From positions 1-64,000 of the forward strand of contig JBBQJP010000011.1 of NCBI GenBank assembly GCA_038326025.1: DNA of 64,000 bases. Direction: 5' to 3'. Below, piece by piece: positions 22,724 through 31,465 of the stretch. The stretch is from CAISIP01 sp038326025. GTDB taxonomy: Bacteria > Pseudomonadota > Gammaproteobacteria > Burkholderiales > Burkholderiaceae_C. Each line of letters opens with the position of its first letter. Within the stretch, counting starts at the first letter, position 1. The position numbers were made by a program, and so were the translations under genes. A model generated the notes under the pieces. That model saw only the letters and a list, made by a program, of their open reading frames with translations. It was not told the DNA's origin and did no database searches.

Positions 22724-24274
22724 ATGATCGAACCCTTCGTGATTGCTCAGCGTGATGACATCCGATGTTGCCTGCAGCCCGACAAGGCGAATCGGCACGG
22801 CCTGATCACCGGCGCAACCGGCACCGGCAAGACCATTACGCTGCAAAATCTGGCGGAATCGTTTTCCGGCGCGGGTGTTCCGGTATTCATGGCCGACGTC
22901 AAAGGCGACCTGACCGGCATTTCGCAGGCCGGCACGCTGGGAACCAAACTGGGCAAGATCATCGCGGAGCGCAAGCTGCCGACGCCAGCGTTCGCGGCGT
23001 TTCCGGTCACCCTGTGGGATGTTTTCGGCGAACAAGGCCATCCGGTACGGGCTACCGTCAGCGACCTGGGCCCGCTGCTGCTCGCGCGCATGCTCAACCT
23101 CAACGACACCCAGGCCGGCGTGTTGCAGCTGGTGTTCAAGATCGCCGACGACCAGGGGCTGCTGCTGCTGGACATGAAGGATCTGCGCTCCATGTGCCAG
23201 AACGTGGGCGACAACGCTTCGCAGTTCACCACCAGTTACGGCAACATCAGCGCCGCCAGCATCGGCGCGATTCAGCGCGGGCTGATGCAGATCGAGAGCC
23301 AGGGCGGCGACAAGTTCTTCGGCGAGCCGATGCTCAACATCGCCGACTTCATGCAGACCGATGGTTCGGGCAAGGGCGTCATCAATGTGCTGGCCGCCGA
23401 TCAACTGATGAACGCGCCGCGCCTGTACGCGACGTTCCTGTTGTGGTTGCTCAGCGAACTATTCGAGAACCTGCCCGAAGTCGGGGACCTGGACAAACCC
23501 AAACTGGTGTTTTTCTTCGACGAGGCCCATCTGCTGTTTGCCGATGCGCCCAGGGCACTTGTCGAGCGCATTGAACTGGTGGTGCGCCTGGTGCGCAGCA
23601 AGGGTGTCGGTGTGTATTTCGTGACGCAGAACCCGCTGGACATCCCCGACTCGGTGCTGGCGCAGCTCGGCAACCGGGTGCAACACGCACTGCGCGCTTT
23701 CACACCGCGCGACCAGAAGGCGGTCAAGTCCGCCGCCGAAACCATGCGGCAAAACCCCAAACTCGACATTCAGCAGGCCATTACGGAGCTGGCCGTGGGT
23801 GAAGCGCTGGTGAGTTTCCTGGACGAGAAAGGCCGGCCGGGTATTACCGAGCGCGTGTTCGTGTTGCCGCCGGCCAGCCAGATTGGCCCGATCTCAACCG
23901 AGCAACGCAAGGCCTTGATCGCCAGCTCCATCGTCGCCGGTGTCTACGAGAAGACCGTCGACCGGGAATCCGCGTACGAGGCCATCACGAAACGGGTTCA
24001 GGCCCAGATGGCCGACGAAGCCACCGCCAAGGAAAAAACTGCATCCATGGCACGCACCGCCGAGGCGAACGGTGCCGGCAAAGCCGGGGCAGATGATGCC
24101 GGCGGCGGCATCCTGGGCTCGCTGGGTGGCCTGCTCGGTGGTGGTCGAAACCGCACGCGAATGGGTGCCGGAGAACAACTCTTCAAGAGCGCGGCCAGTG
24201 CCATTGGCAGCGAGGTCGGACGCCAGATCATCCGCGGCGTACTCGGCGGCATCTTCGGCGGCAAGAAGCGCTGA
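22724..24274 (+). CDS. HerA-like helicase/ATPase, DUF853 (YjgR-type)
   Basis: A 516-residue ATPase. Walker A GATGTGKTITLQ at the N-terminus, Walker B KLVFFFDEAHLLF, and the GVYFVTQNPLDIPDSVLAQLGN sensor region; the C-terminal low-complexity Gly-rich stretch (GGGILGSLGGLLGGGRNR) is usual for the DUF853 family. Role not fixed; members are related to DNA translocases. ATG 22724 was chosen; an upstream TTG would add 4 residues. Confidence 0.9.
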   Translation: MIEPFVIAQRDDIRCCLQPDKANRHGLITGATGTGKTITLQNLAESFSGAGVPVFMADVKGDLTGISQAGTLGTKLGKIIAERKLPTPAFAAFPVTLWDVFGEQGHPVRATVSDLGPLLLARMLNLNDTQAGVLQLVFKIADDQGLLLLDMKDLRSMCQNVGDNASQFTTSYGNISAASIGAIQRGLMQIESQGGDKFFGEPMLNIADFMQTDGSGKGVINVLAADQLMNAPRLYATFLLWLLSELFENLPEVGDLDKPKLVFFFDEAHLLFADAPRALVERIELVVRLVRSKGVGVYFVTQNPLDIPDSVLAQLGNRVQHALRAFTPRDQKAVKSAAETMRQNPKLDIQQAITELAVGEALVSFLDEKGRPGITERVFVLPPASQIGPISTEQRKALIASSIVAGVYEKTVDRESAYEAITKRVQAQMADEATAKEKTASMARTAEANGAGKAGADDAGGGILGSLGGLLGGGRNRTRMGAGEQLFKSAASAIGSEVGRQIIRGVLGGIFGGKKR

Positions 24275-24351
24275 TCACCCATTTTCGTCACGCAGTCCCG
24301 GCAAACACCCGCCGCGACTTCCTCCTCATTGATATTCAAGGACCCACAGCC

Positions 24352-24999
24352 ATGACAGATCTCACGCAATTCCCCAACCTGCACCTCGTCGGCCATCCGC
24401 TGGTGCAGCACAAGCTCACGCTGATGCGCAAGAAGGAAACCAGCACCAACGGGTTTCGCCGCCTGCTGGGTGAACTCAGCACACTGATGGCATATGAGGT
24501 TACCCGCGACATGCCAACCCAACCGGTCGAAATCGAAACGCCGCTCGAGACCATGACCGGCACCATGATGGACGGCAAGAAGCTGGTGCTGGTGTCCATC
24601 CTGCGCGCAGGAAACGGCATTCTGGATGGCGTGCTCAACGTCGTGCCTGGCGCGCGTGTCGGCCATATCGGCCTGTACCGCGACCCCAAGACGCTGCAGG
24701 CGGTCGAGTACTACTTCAAGATGCCACAGGACATGCAGGAACGCGACGTGATCGTGGTCGATCCGATGCTGGCCACCGGCAACTCGGCCGTGGCCGCGAT
24801 CGAACGCGTCAAGCGCATGAACCCCAAGTCGATCCGTTTCCTGTGTTTGCTCACCTGCCCCGAAGGCCTGCGCACGATGCAAGCGGCCCATCCCGACGTG
24901 CCGGTATTCACGGCGGCGGTCGATCGCCAGCTCAATGACCATGGCTATATCCTGCCGGGCCTGGGTGACGCGGGCGACCGGATTTTTGGCACGCAATAA
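24352..24999 (+). CDS. upp: Uracil phosphoribosyltransferase
   Basis: Makes UMP from uracil and PRPP. Key segments: HPLVQHKLTLMRKKETS, VLVSILRAGNGILDGVLN, and the PRPP loop VIVVDPMLATGNSAVAAIE; C-terminal VDRQLNDHGYILPGLGDAGD. 215 residues. It stands at the left edge of the pyrimidine region, oriented with the degradation genes but convergent with the TetR gene after it, giving a salvage step beside a degradation pathway. Confidence 0.96.
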   Translation: MTDLTQFPNLHLVGHPLVQHKLTLMRKKETSTNGFRRLLGELSTLMAYEVTRDMPTQPVEIETPLETMTGTMMDGKKLVLVSILRAGNGILDGVLNVVPGARVGHIGLYRDPKTLQAVEYYFKMPQDMQERDVIVVDPMLATGNSAVAAIERVKRMNPKSIRFLCLLTCPEGLRTMQAAHPDVPVFTAAVDRQLNDHGYILPGLGDAGDRIFGTQ

Positions 25000-25017
25000 G
25001 CGGCAGCGTTGAGGGAC

Positions 25018-25671
25018 TCAGTCCAGCTTGAGCATCACGGTGCGCAGCACCATGTCGACCAGCAACTGTTCGCCGGCATCGAAGTCGGCCAGTTCCATTT
25101 CCGGCTTGCCCAGAACCAGGCAAATCTGACTGGCGGAATCGGCGTAGGCCTGGGTCGAGGCCCACAACACCACCATCAGGTGGGCGGCGTCCACCTTGCG
25201 GCACACCCCCTGCTCTGCCCACTGGTTGAATACTGCGATGTCGGCCTGCAGCGCCGGCAGCACACGCTCGCGGATCTCCTGCGCGAAAAGTGGTGCGCCC
25301 GATATCACTTCGTTCGCGTAAACCCGTGAGTCGTAGGGGTGCTCGCGCGAAAAACGCAGCTTGCCGGCGATATAACGACGCAACGCCAGCTCCGGGTTGT
25401 CGGCGTTCTGCGTGATCGCCTCCATGTGCGCCAACCAGACGTCGAGCACGCCGTGCAGCACCCGCCGGTACAAGATCTCTTTGCTGGAGAAGTAGTACAG
25501 CAGATTCTGCTTGGCAGTGCCGACCTCGCGTGCGATGTGATCGAGTGACACCCCACCAAAGCCGCGCACGGCAAACAGCCGTTTCGCCGCTTCCAGAATC
25601 TCCTGCTCCAGGCGCTCGCGGCTGTCGCTGCGCTTTTCCTTTGCCGGTACCGGCTTTTGCTTGGTCGCCAT
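25018..25671 (-). CDS. TetR-family regulator, RutR-like
   Basis: A 217-residue repressor-type protein. N-terminal HTH: RLEQEILEAAKRLFAVRGF, VSLDHIAREVGTAKQNLLYY, SKEILYRRVL. The C-terminal domain begins with the RRYIAGKLRFSREHPYDSRVY pattern of RutR/YcdC proteins, which in E. coli sense uracil or thymine. The gene is divergent from preT, and a palindrome resembling the RutR consensus lies between them. Start 25671 (MATKQKPV) was preferred. The ligand is inferred from neighbours and the family. Confidence 0.82.
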   Translation of the reverse strand: MATKQKPVPAKEKRSDSRERLEQEILEAAKRLFAVRGFGGVSLDHIAREVGTAKQNLLYYFSSKEILYRRVLHGVLDVWLAHMEAITQNADNPELALRRYIAGKLRFSREHPYDSRVYANEVISGAPLFAQEIRERVLPALQADIAVFNQWAEQGVCRKVDAAHLMVVLWASTQAYADSASQICLVLGKPEMELADFDAGEQLLVDMVLRTVMLKLD

Positions 25672-25787
25672 AGCTGCGCATGGTAGCGGCATTCGCAAAT
25701 GCCGCTGGCCCGACTCTTGCACAGGGAATTAAGCGGGTATTCCCTGATTGAACGTGCACTGCAATGGCGTTCCAATGCACCAAATGT

Positions 25788-25801
25788 TTACCAACTGGTA
25801 A
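25788..25801. promoter_or_regulatory. RutR-like operator upstream of preT
   Basis: The 14-base palindrome TTACCAACTGGTAA lies 37 bases before the preT ATG and between the divergent regulator and catabolic genes. The E. coli RutR consensus as I recall it is TTGACCANNTGGTCAA; the half-site ACCA-NN-TGGT is exactly present. It would allow repression of the pathway and perhaps autoregulation. Operator function is inferred. Confidence 0.65.
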
Positions 25802-25838
25802 GAGTTGACTTCGACATGCACCAAACCGAGGCCCACCC

Positions 25839-27197
25839 ATGACTCCCACTGATTCCGCGGCAACTGCGCCACCCGACATCCGCGCCGGACGTCTGGGTGC
25901 CGCGCAGTACCAGCACAACTTCTGCGACGCCCATCCACCCTTGACACTGGCCGAAGCGCGCATCGAAGCCGACCGCTGCTATTACTGCTTCGACGCCCCC
26001 TGCCAGACCGCCTGCCCCACCGGCATCGACGTACCCAGCTTCATCCAGCGCATTGCCGACAACAACATCCGCGGTTCGGCCCACGCCATCCTGAGCGCCA
26101 ACCCGCTGGGCGGCATGTGCGCCCGGGTCTGCCCGACCGAGGTGTTGTGCGAACAGGCATGTGTGCGCAACACCCATGAAGACAAGCCGGTCGAGATCGG
26201 CCAGTTGCAGCGGTATGCCACGGACGCCTACATGGCGAACCCCGGCGCGCCCATGTTCACACGTGCCAAGGCGAGCGGCCGCAAGGTGGCCGTTGTCGGC
26301 GCCGGCCCGGCAGGACTGGCCTGCGCCCATGGCCTGGCGCGCCAGGGTCATGAAGTTGTTGTGTTCGACGCCAATGGCAAACCCGGAGGCCTGAACGAGT
26401 ACGGACTGGCGACCTACAAGACCGTCGACGATTTCGCACAGAAAGAGGTCGAGTGGCTGTTGTCCATCGGCGGCATCGATATCCGCTCCAAGTCCGTGCT
26501 CGGACGCGATGTGTTGCTGGAGCAACTGGTCAAAGACTACGACGCGGTGTTCCTGGGTATGGGACTGGCCGGCGTAAATGACATCGGCATCGCAGAGCCC
26601 GACGCCAGCGGTGTAGGCAATGCGGTCGAATTCATTGCCGAACTGCGCCAGACCCGCGACTACGCCAAACTTCCGGTGGGCCGGCGCGTGGTCGTGATTG
26701 GCGGGGGCATGACGGCGGTGGATGCCGCGGTGCAATCGAAGTTGCTTGGCGCCGAGCAAGTCACCATCGTGTACCGGCGGGGTGCCGAATCCATGTCTGC
26801 TTCTGGCCATGAACAGGACTGGGCGCGCACCAACGGCGTGACGATTCGCCACTGGGCCGCGCCGCGAAAGATTTTGGCAAATGGCGCAAACGTCACCGGC
26901 ATACGATTCGCGGTCACCACCTTGAGAGACGGCAAACTGGTGGAGACCGGCGAAAGTTTTGACCTGCAGGCCGACACCGTGCTCAAGGCCATCGGCCAGA
27001 GTTTCATTGCCCAACCGCTTGGCGCGCTGGTCGAACTCCAGGGCGGGCGTATTGCCACCAACGACGAGGGCCAGACATCGCACCCCAAGATCTGGGCCGG
27101 CGGCGATTGCCGCGTCGGTGGCCGCGACCTGACCGTCGAAGCAGTCGAACACGGCAAGGTCGCGGCCTTGTCTATCCATGCCGCACTGACGGCATGA
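25839..27197 (+). CDS. preT: NAD(P)-dependent dihydropyrimidine dehydrogenase, subunit PreT
   Basis: The flavin/NAD-binding subunit of a two-subunit dihydropyrimidine dehydrogenase, a GltD-like protein of 452 residues. Two N-terminal Fe-S cysteine clusters are visible (CYYCFDAPCQTACPTGIDV and GGMCARVCPTEVLCEQACV). FAD site VAVVGAGPAGLACAHGLARQ, GLNEYGLATYK, a second dinucleotide site VVVIGGGMTAVDAAVQSK, and IWAGGDCRVGGRDLTVEAVE at the C-terminus. First gene of the degradation operon, just after the putative RutR box. Confidence 0.93.
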   Translation: MTPTDSAATAPPDIRAGRLGAAQYQHNFCDAHPPLTLAEARIEADRCYYCFDAPCQTACPTGIDVPSFIQRIADNNIRGSAHAILSANPLGGMCARVCPTEVLCEQACVRNTHEDKPVEIGQLQRYATDAYMANPGAPMFTRAKASGRKVAVVGAGPAGLACAHGLARQGHEVVVFDANGKPGGLNEYGLATYKTVDDFAQKEVEWLLSIGGIDIRSKSVLGRDVLLEQLVKDYDAVFLGMGLAGVNDIGIAEPDASGVGNAVEFIAELRQTRDYAKLPVGRRVVVIGGGMTAVDAAVQSKLLGAEQVTIVYRRGAESMSASGHEQDWARTNGVTIRHWAAPRKILANGANVTGIRFAVTTLRDGKLVETGESFDLQADTVLKAIGQSFIAQPLGALVELQGGRIATNDEGQTSHPKIWAGGDCRVGGRDLTVEAVEHGKVAALSIHAALTA

Positions 27198-27252
27198 GCC
27201 AGCAGCACATGCCGCATCCGCCCACCTGCCACCTCATTCACGGAGCCCGACC

Positions 27253-28578
27253 ATGGCTGATCTGACCACCGACTTCCTGGGCATCAAAAGCCCCAACCCC
27301 TTCTGGCTTGCGTCCGCGCCGCCGACCGACAAGGAATACAACGTCACGCGGGCGTTCGAGGCCGGCTGGGGCGGCGTCGTCTGGAAAACGCTGGGGGAAG
27401 ACCCGCACATCGTCAACGTCTATGGGCCGCGTTACGGCGCCTTGCTGGCCAATGACCGGAGGGTGATTGGTTTCAACAACATCGAACTGATCTCCGACCG
27501 GCCGCTGAAGACCAATCTGGACGAGATCCGGCGGGTCAAACATGCCTGGCCCGACCGGGCCGTGGTGGTGTCGCTGATGGTGCCGTGCGAAGAGGCCGCG
27601 TGGAAACGCATCCTGCCCATGGTCGAGGACACCGGCTGCGACGGTGTCGAACTTAATTTTGGCTGCCCGCACGGCATGAGCGAACGCGGTATGGGTTCGT
27701 CGGTTGGCCAGGTGCCGGAATACATCGAGATGGTCGCCCGTTGGTGCAAGACATATAGCCGGCTGCCGGTGATCGTCAAGCTCACACCCAATATCACCGA
27801 CATCCGTTACCCGGCACGTGCGGCCAAAAAAGGCGGTGCCGACGCGGTGTCGCTGATCAACACCATCAACTCGGTGATGGGGGTGAACCTGGAGACGATG
27901 ACGATGTCACCCAGCGTCGGCGCCACCGGCTCTCACGGCGGTTACTGTGGCACAGCGGTGCGGCCAATCGCACTAAACATGGTGGCCGAGATCGCACGCG
28001 ATCCGCAGACCGCCGGATTGCCGATCTCGGGCATCGGCGGCATACATACCTGGCATGACGCGGCCGAATTCATTGCGCTGGGCGCCGGCACAGTGCAGGT
28101 CTGCACGGCGGCCATGGTTTATGGCTTTCGCATCGTACAGGACATGTGTGACGGCCTGTCGAACTTCATGGACGAGCGGGGCTACACCAGCGTGGCCCAG
28201 ATGGTCGGCAAGGCGGTTCCCAGCATCACCTCTTGGAACCAGCTCAACATGAACCATATCGAAAAGGCGGTGATCAACCAGGACTCGTGCATCCAGTGCG
28301 GCCGTTGCCATGTGGTCTGCGAGGACACTTCGCACCAGGCGATCACGGCTGCGAAGGACGGCAAACGCCATTTCGAAATCAAGGAAGACGAGTGCGTCGG
28401 ATGCAACCTGTGCGTATCGATCTGTCCGGTTCCGGACACGATCACGATGCGCAAGCTCGCCCCTGGCGAGATCGATCAGCGTACGGGCAAGGCGGTCCTG
28501 GCCGACTACGCTAACTGGACCACCCACCCGAACAATCCGATGCGCAAGGCGGCCGCACCCGTTGCGGCCGGCCTATGA
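27253..28578 (+). CDS. preA: NAD-dependent dihydropyrimidine dehydrogenase, subunit PreA
   Basis: The catalytic FMN subunit that reduces uracil or thymine. A TIM barrel begins DLTTDFLGIKSPNPFWLAS, with the substrate loop LNFGCPHGMSERGMGSS and the FMN phosphate-binding region GISGIGGIHTWHDAAEFI (ISGIGG). Two C-terminal [4Fe-4S] ferredoxin motifs: CIQCGRCHVVCEDT and CVGCNLCVSICP. 441 residues. The position that holds the catalytic Cys in mammalian dihydropyrimidine dehydrogenase appears to be Val here (GMGSSVGQ), which I believe is shared by other bacterial PreA proteins. Follows preT after 55 bases. Confidence 0.93.
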   Translation: MADLTTDFLGIKSPNPFWLASAPPTDKEYNVTRAFEAGWGGVVWKTLGEDPHIVNVYGPRYGALLANDRRVIGFNNIELISDRPLKTNLDEIRRVKHAWPDRAVVVSLMVPCEEAAWKRILPMVEDTGCDGVELNFGCPHGMSERGMGSSVGQVPEYIEMVARWCKTYSRLPVIVKLTPNITDIRYPARAAKKGGADAVSLINTINSVMGVNLETMTMSPSVGATGSHGGYCGTAVRPIALNMVAEIARDPQTAGLPISGIGGIHTWHDAAEFIALGAGTVQVCTAAMVYGFRIVQDMCDGLSNFMDERGYTSVAQMVGKAVPSITSWNQLNMNHIEKAVINQDSCIQCGRCHVVCEDTSHQAITAAKDGKRHFEIKEDECVGCNLCVSICPVPDTITMRKLAPGEIDQRTGKAVLADYANWTTHPNNPMRKAAAPVAAGL

Positions 28579-28609
28579 TGCAAGACTGAAATCCAAACCG
28601 GAGACACCC

Positions 28610-30052
28610 ATGAGTGCAACCCTTATTCGCGGCGGTACGGTCGTCAACGCCGACCGACAATTCCTGGCCGATGTCCTTTGCGTGGACGGCAAGATCCACA
28701 GCGTTGGCGACAAGCTCGACGCCCCGGCCGGTGCCCAGACCATTGATGCCGGCGGCCAGTACGTGATGCCCGGCGGCATCGACCCGCATACACATATGCA
28801 ACTGCCCTTCATGGGCACCGTAGCGGTCGATGACTTCTTCGACGGCACGGCGGCGGCTCTGGCCGGTGGCACGACGTCGATCATCGATTTCGTGATTCCG
28901 AATCCGCAGCAGCCGCTGATGGAGGCTTACCAGCAGTGGCGTGGCTGGGCCGAGAAGGCCGCGGCCGACTACGGCTTTCACGTTGCCGTGACCTGGTGGA
29001 GTGATGCGGTTCATGCCGACATGGGCAAACTGGCCAAGGAAGAAGGCATCAACAGCTTCAAGCACTTCATGGCCTACAAGAACGCCATCATGTGCGACGA
29101 CGAAACCCTGGTGAACAGCTTCAAGCGTGCCCTGGAACTCGGCGCCATGCCCACGGTGCATGCCGAGAACGGCGAACTGGTCTATCTGCTGCAGCAGGAA
29201 GTCGCCAAGATGGGCATCACCGGCCCCGAAGGCCATCCGATGTCGCGCCCGCCCATGGTCGAGGGCGAAGCGGCCAACCGCGCTATCGCCATCGCCGATG
29301 TGCTTGGCGTACCGATCTATGTCGTGCATGTGTCGTGTATCGAGTCGGCCGAGGCGATTGCGCGTGCGCGGGCACGCGGCCAGCGGGTTTATGGCGAGGT
29401 ACTGGCCGGCCATCTGGTGGTGGACGACTCGGTCTACCGCAACCCTGACTTCACCGCCGCCGCGGCGCATGTCATGAGCCCGCCGTTCCGGCCCAAGATC
29501 AACCAGGAATTTCTGTGGCGTGGCCTGCAGTCGGGCAACCTGCACACCACGGCCACTGACCACTGCGTTTTCTGTGCCGAACAAAAGGCTGCCGGGCGCA
29601 ACGACTTCAGCAAAATCCCCAACGGCACTGGCGGCGTAGAGGAACGGCTGGCGGTGTTGTGGGACCAGGGTGTAAATACCGGCCGGCTCACACCTAGCGA
29701 ATTCGTCGCGGTCACCTCGGCCAATGCAGCCAAGTTGTTCAACATTTATCCGCGCAAAGGCCTGGTTGGCGCCGGCGCCGACGCCGACCTCGTGGTCTGG
29801 GATCCACAAGGCACCCGTACGATTTCGGTCAAGAACCAGCGCAGCAAGGTCGACTTCAACATCTTCGAAGGCATGACCGTGCGCGGCATCCCCAGCCATA
29901 CGCTGAGCCGCGGCAAGCTCGTTTATGCCAAGGGTGAACTGCGGGCCGAGAGAGGCGCGGGTCAGTATGTCAAGCGGCCGACCTTCGGCACCAACTTCGA
30001 TGCGGTCAGCAAACGTGCCGAGGCCACCAAGTTGACCGCCGTCAAGCGCTGA
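28610..30052 (+). CDS. hydA: Dihydropyrimidinase (D-hydantoinase)
   Basis: Opens the ring of dihydrouracil or dihydrothymine. Metal ligands His60 and His62 (GGIDPHTHMQLPFMG) and the carbamylated Lys151 (GINSFKHFMAYKN) are present, with further ligand regions TVHAENGELV, IYVVHVSCIES and TTATDHCVF. 480 residues. The ATG at 28610 with CCGGAG upstream fits; a longer in-frame extension runs into preA and was rejected. Confidence 0.95.
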   Translation: MSATLIRGGTVVNADRQFLADVLCVDGKIHSVGDKLDAPAGAQTIDAGGQYVMPGGIDPHTHMQLPFMGTVAVDDFFDGTAAALAGGTTSIIDFVIPNPQQPLMEAYQQWRGWAEKAAADYGFHVAVTWWSDAVHADMGKLAKEEGINSFKHFMAYKNAIMCDDETLVNSFKRALELGAMPTVHAENGELVYLLQQEVAKMGITGPEGHPMSRPPMVEGEAANRAIAIADVLGVPIYVVHVSCIESAEAIARARARGQRVYGEVLAGHLVVDDSVYRNPDFTAAAAHVMSPPFRPKINQEFLWRGLQSGNLHTTATDHCVFCAEQKAAGRNDFSKIPNGTGGVEERLAVLWDQGVNTGRLTPSEFVAVTSANAAKLFNIYPRKGLVGAGADADLVVWDPQGTRTISVKNQRSKVDFNIFEGMTVRGIPSHTLSRGKLVYAKGELRAERGAGQYVKRPTFGTNFDAVSKRAEATKLTAVKR

Positions 30053-30094
30053 TCCCAGAGCGGCAGCTTCGAATACCTCAACGGAAGGCAGAAC

Positions 30095-31369
30095 ATGAAT
30101 GCAGCAGTAGCAGAAAAGGCGAAACCCGCAGCCGATATCGACAAGGTCCGCATCGACGGCGAACGCCTGTGGGCCTCGCTGATGGAACTGGCCCAGATCG
30201 GCGCCACCCCCAAGGGCGGCGTGTGCCGCTTGACCCTGACAGACCTGGACAAACAGGGCCGCGACCTGGTCCTCAAATGGGCACGCGAGGCCGGCATGAC
30301 GGTGACGATCGACAAGATCGGCAACGGCTTCATGCGCCGCGCCGGACGCAACAACGCCCTGCCCCCGATCGTCACCGGCAGCCATATCGACACCCAACCC
30401 ACCGGCGGCAAGTTCGACGGCAACTACGGCGTACTGGCTGGCATCGAAGTGGTGCGTACGCTCAACGACCACGGCATCGAGACCGAAGCGCCGATCGAGG
30501 TCGCCTTCTGGACCAACGAGGAAGGTTCGCGTTTCGTACCCGTCATGATGGGCTCGGGCGTGTTCGCCAAGGCCTTCACGCTGGAGCATGCCTATGCTGC
30601 CAAGGACACCGCTGGCAAATCGGTCAAGGAGGAGTTGGAGCGTATCGGCTACATCGGCACCGAGGAGCCGGGCCAGCACCCGATCGGCGCGTATTTCGAA
30701 ACCCATATCGAACAGGGCCCGGTTCTGGAAGACAACGACGTGACGATTGGGGTCGTGCAAGGTGTTCTCGGTATCCGCTGGTTCGACTGCACCGTCACCG
30801 GCATGGAGGCCCATGCCGGCCCGACACCCATGGCACTGCGCAAGGATGCGTTGCAGGTCGCCACCCACCTGATGCAGGAGACTGTGGCGGCAGCGTTGCG
30901 CCACAAACCCCATGGCCGGGGCACGGTCGGCATGGTGCAGGTGCACCCGAACAGCCGCAACGTGATTCCCGGTCAGGTCAAGTTCTCGATCGACCTGCGC
31001 AACGCCACCGATGCCCTGGTCGACACCATGGCCGACGAGGTCAAGGCCTTCGCCGCCAAGCTGTCAAAGGAGAGCGGCCTGCCGATCGATATTCAGCAGG
31101 TTTCCGGTTACCCGGCGCAGGAATTTCACAAGGACTGTGTCGAGGCGGTCGGCCGCGCGGCGAAGAAGCTGGGCTACTCCAACATGCCTGCGGTGTCCGG
31201 CGCGGGTCACGATGCGGTCTACATGGCGCAGCTGGCACCCGCTGGCATGATCTTCATTCCGTGCAAGGACGGCATCAGCCACAACGAGATCGAAGACGCC
31301 AAACCCGAACACATCACCGCGGGTTGCAACGTGTTGCTGCACGCGATGCTTGAGCGCGCGGGCACGTAA
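30095..31369 (+). CDS. Zn-dependent N-carbamoyl-amino-acid hydrolase (beta-ureidopropionase type)
   Basis: Hydrolyses N-carbamoyl-beta-alanine (or an N-carbamoyl-beta-amino acid) to the beta-amino acid, CO2 and ammonia, the last step of the reductive pathway. A peptidase M20-like amidase of 424 residues: metal ligands in VTGSHIDTQPTGGKFDGNYG and EEGSRF, ETHIEQGPVLE, the lid domain with HAGPTPMALRKDAL, and SGAGHDAVYMA with KDGISHNEIED. It follows hydA by 42 bases. Known as hyuC, amaB or pydC in different organisms; the name is not fixed here. Confidence 0.93.
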   Translation: MNAAVAEKAKPAADIDKVRIDGERLWASLMELAQIGATPKGGVCRLTLTDLDKQGRDLVLKWAREAGMTVTIDKIGNGFMRRAGRNNALPPIVTGSHIDTQPTGGKFDGNYGVLAGIEVVRTLNDHGIETEAPIEVAFWTNEEGSRFVPVMMGSGVFAKAFTLEHAYAAKDTAGKSVKEELERIGYIGTEEPGQHPIGAYFETHIEQGPVLEDNDVTIGVVQGVLGIRWFDCTVTGMEAHAGPTPMALRKDALQVATHLMQETVAAALRHKPHGRGTVGMVQVHPNSRNVIPGQVKFSIDLRNATDALVDTMADEVKAFAAKLSKESGLPIDIQQVSGYPAQEFHKDCVEAVGRAAKKLGYSNMPAVSGAGHDAVYMAQLAPAGMIFIPCKDGISHNEIEDAKPEHITAGCNVLLHAMLERAGT

Positions 31370-31465
31370 GTTGCGTCTAAGCCGTTACGGGGTTTTCCTC
31401 CACCCGTGCGCGTCGCTGAATTTTTCCGTCAGACCTTCCCTTCACTTTCACCGAAAGCCGCTGCC

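Noticed and set aside
28511..30946. Very long minus-strand open frame opposite the dihydropyrimidinase and carbamoyl hydrolase genes
   Set aside because: It is the antisense shadow of two well-recognised GC-rich genes; the protein is His-rich and matches no family, and no ribosome site is seen.
30169..31353. Second same-strand frame inside the carbamoyl hydrolase gene
   Set aside because: Arg/Gly/His-rich out-of-frame product; the other frame has all catalytic residues of the amidase.
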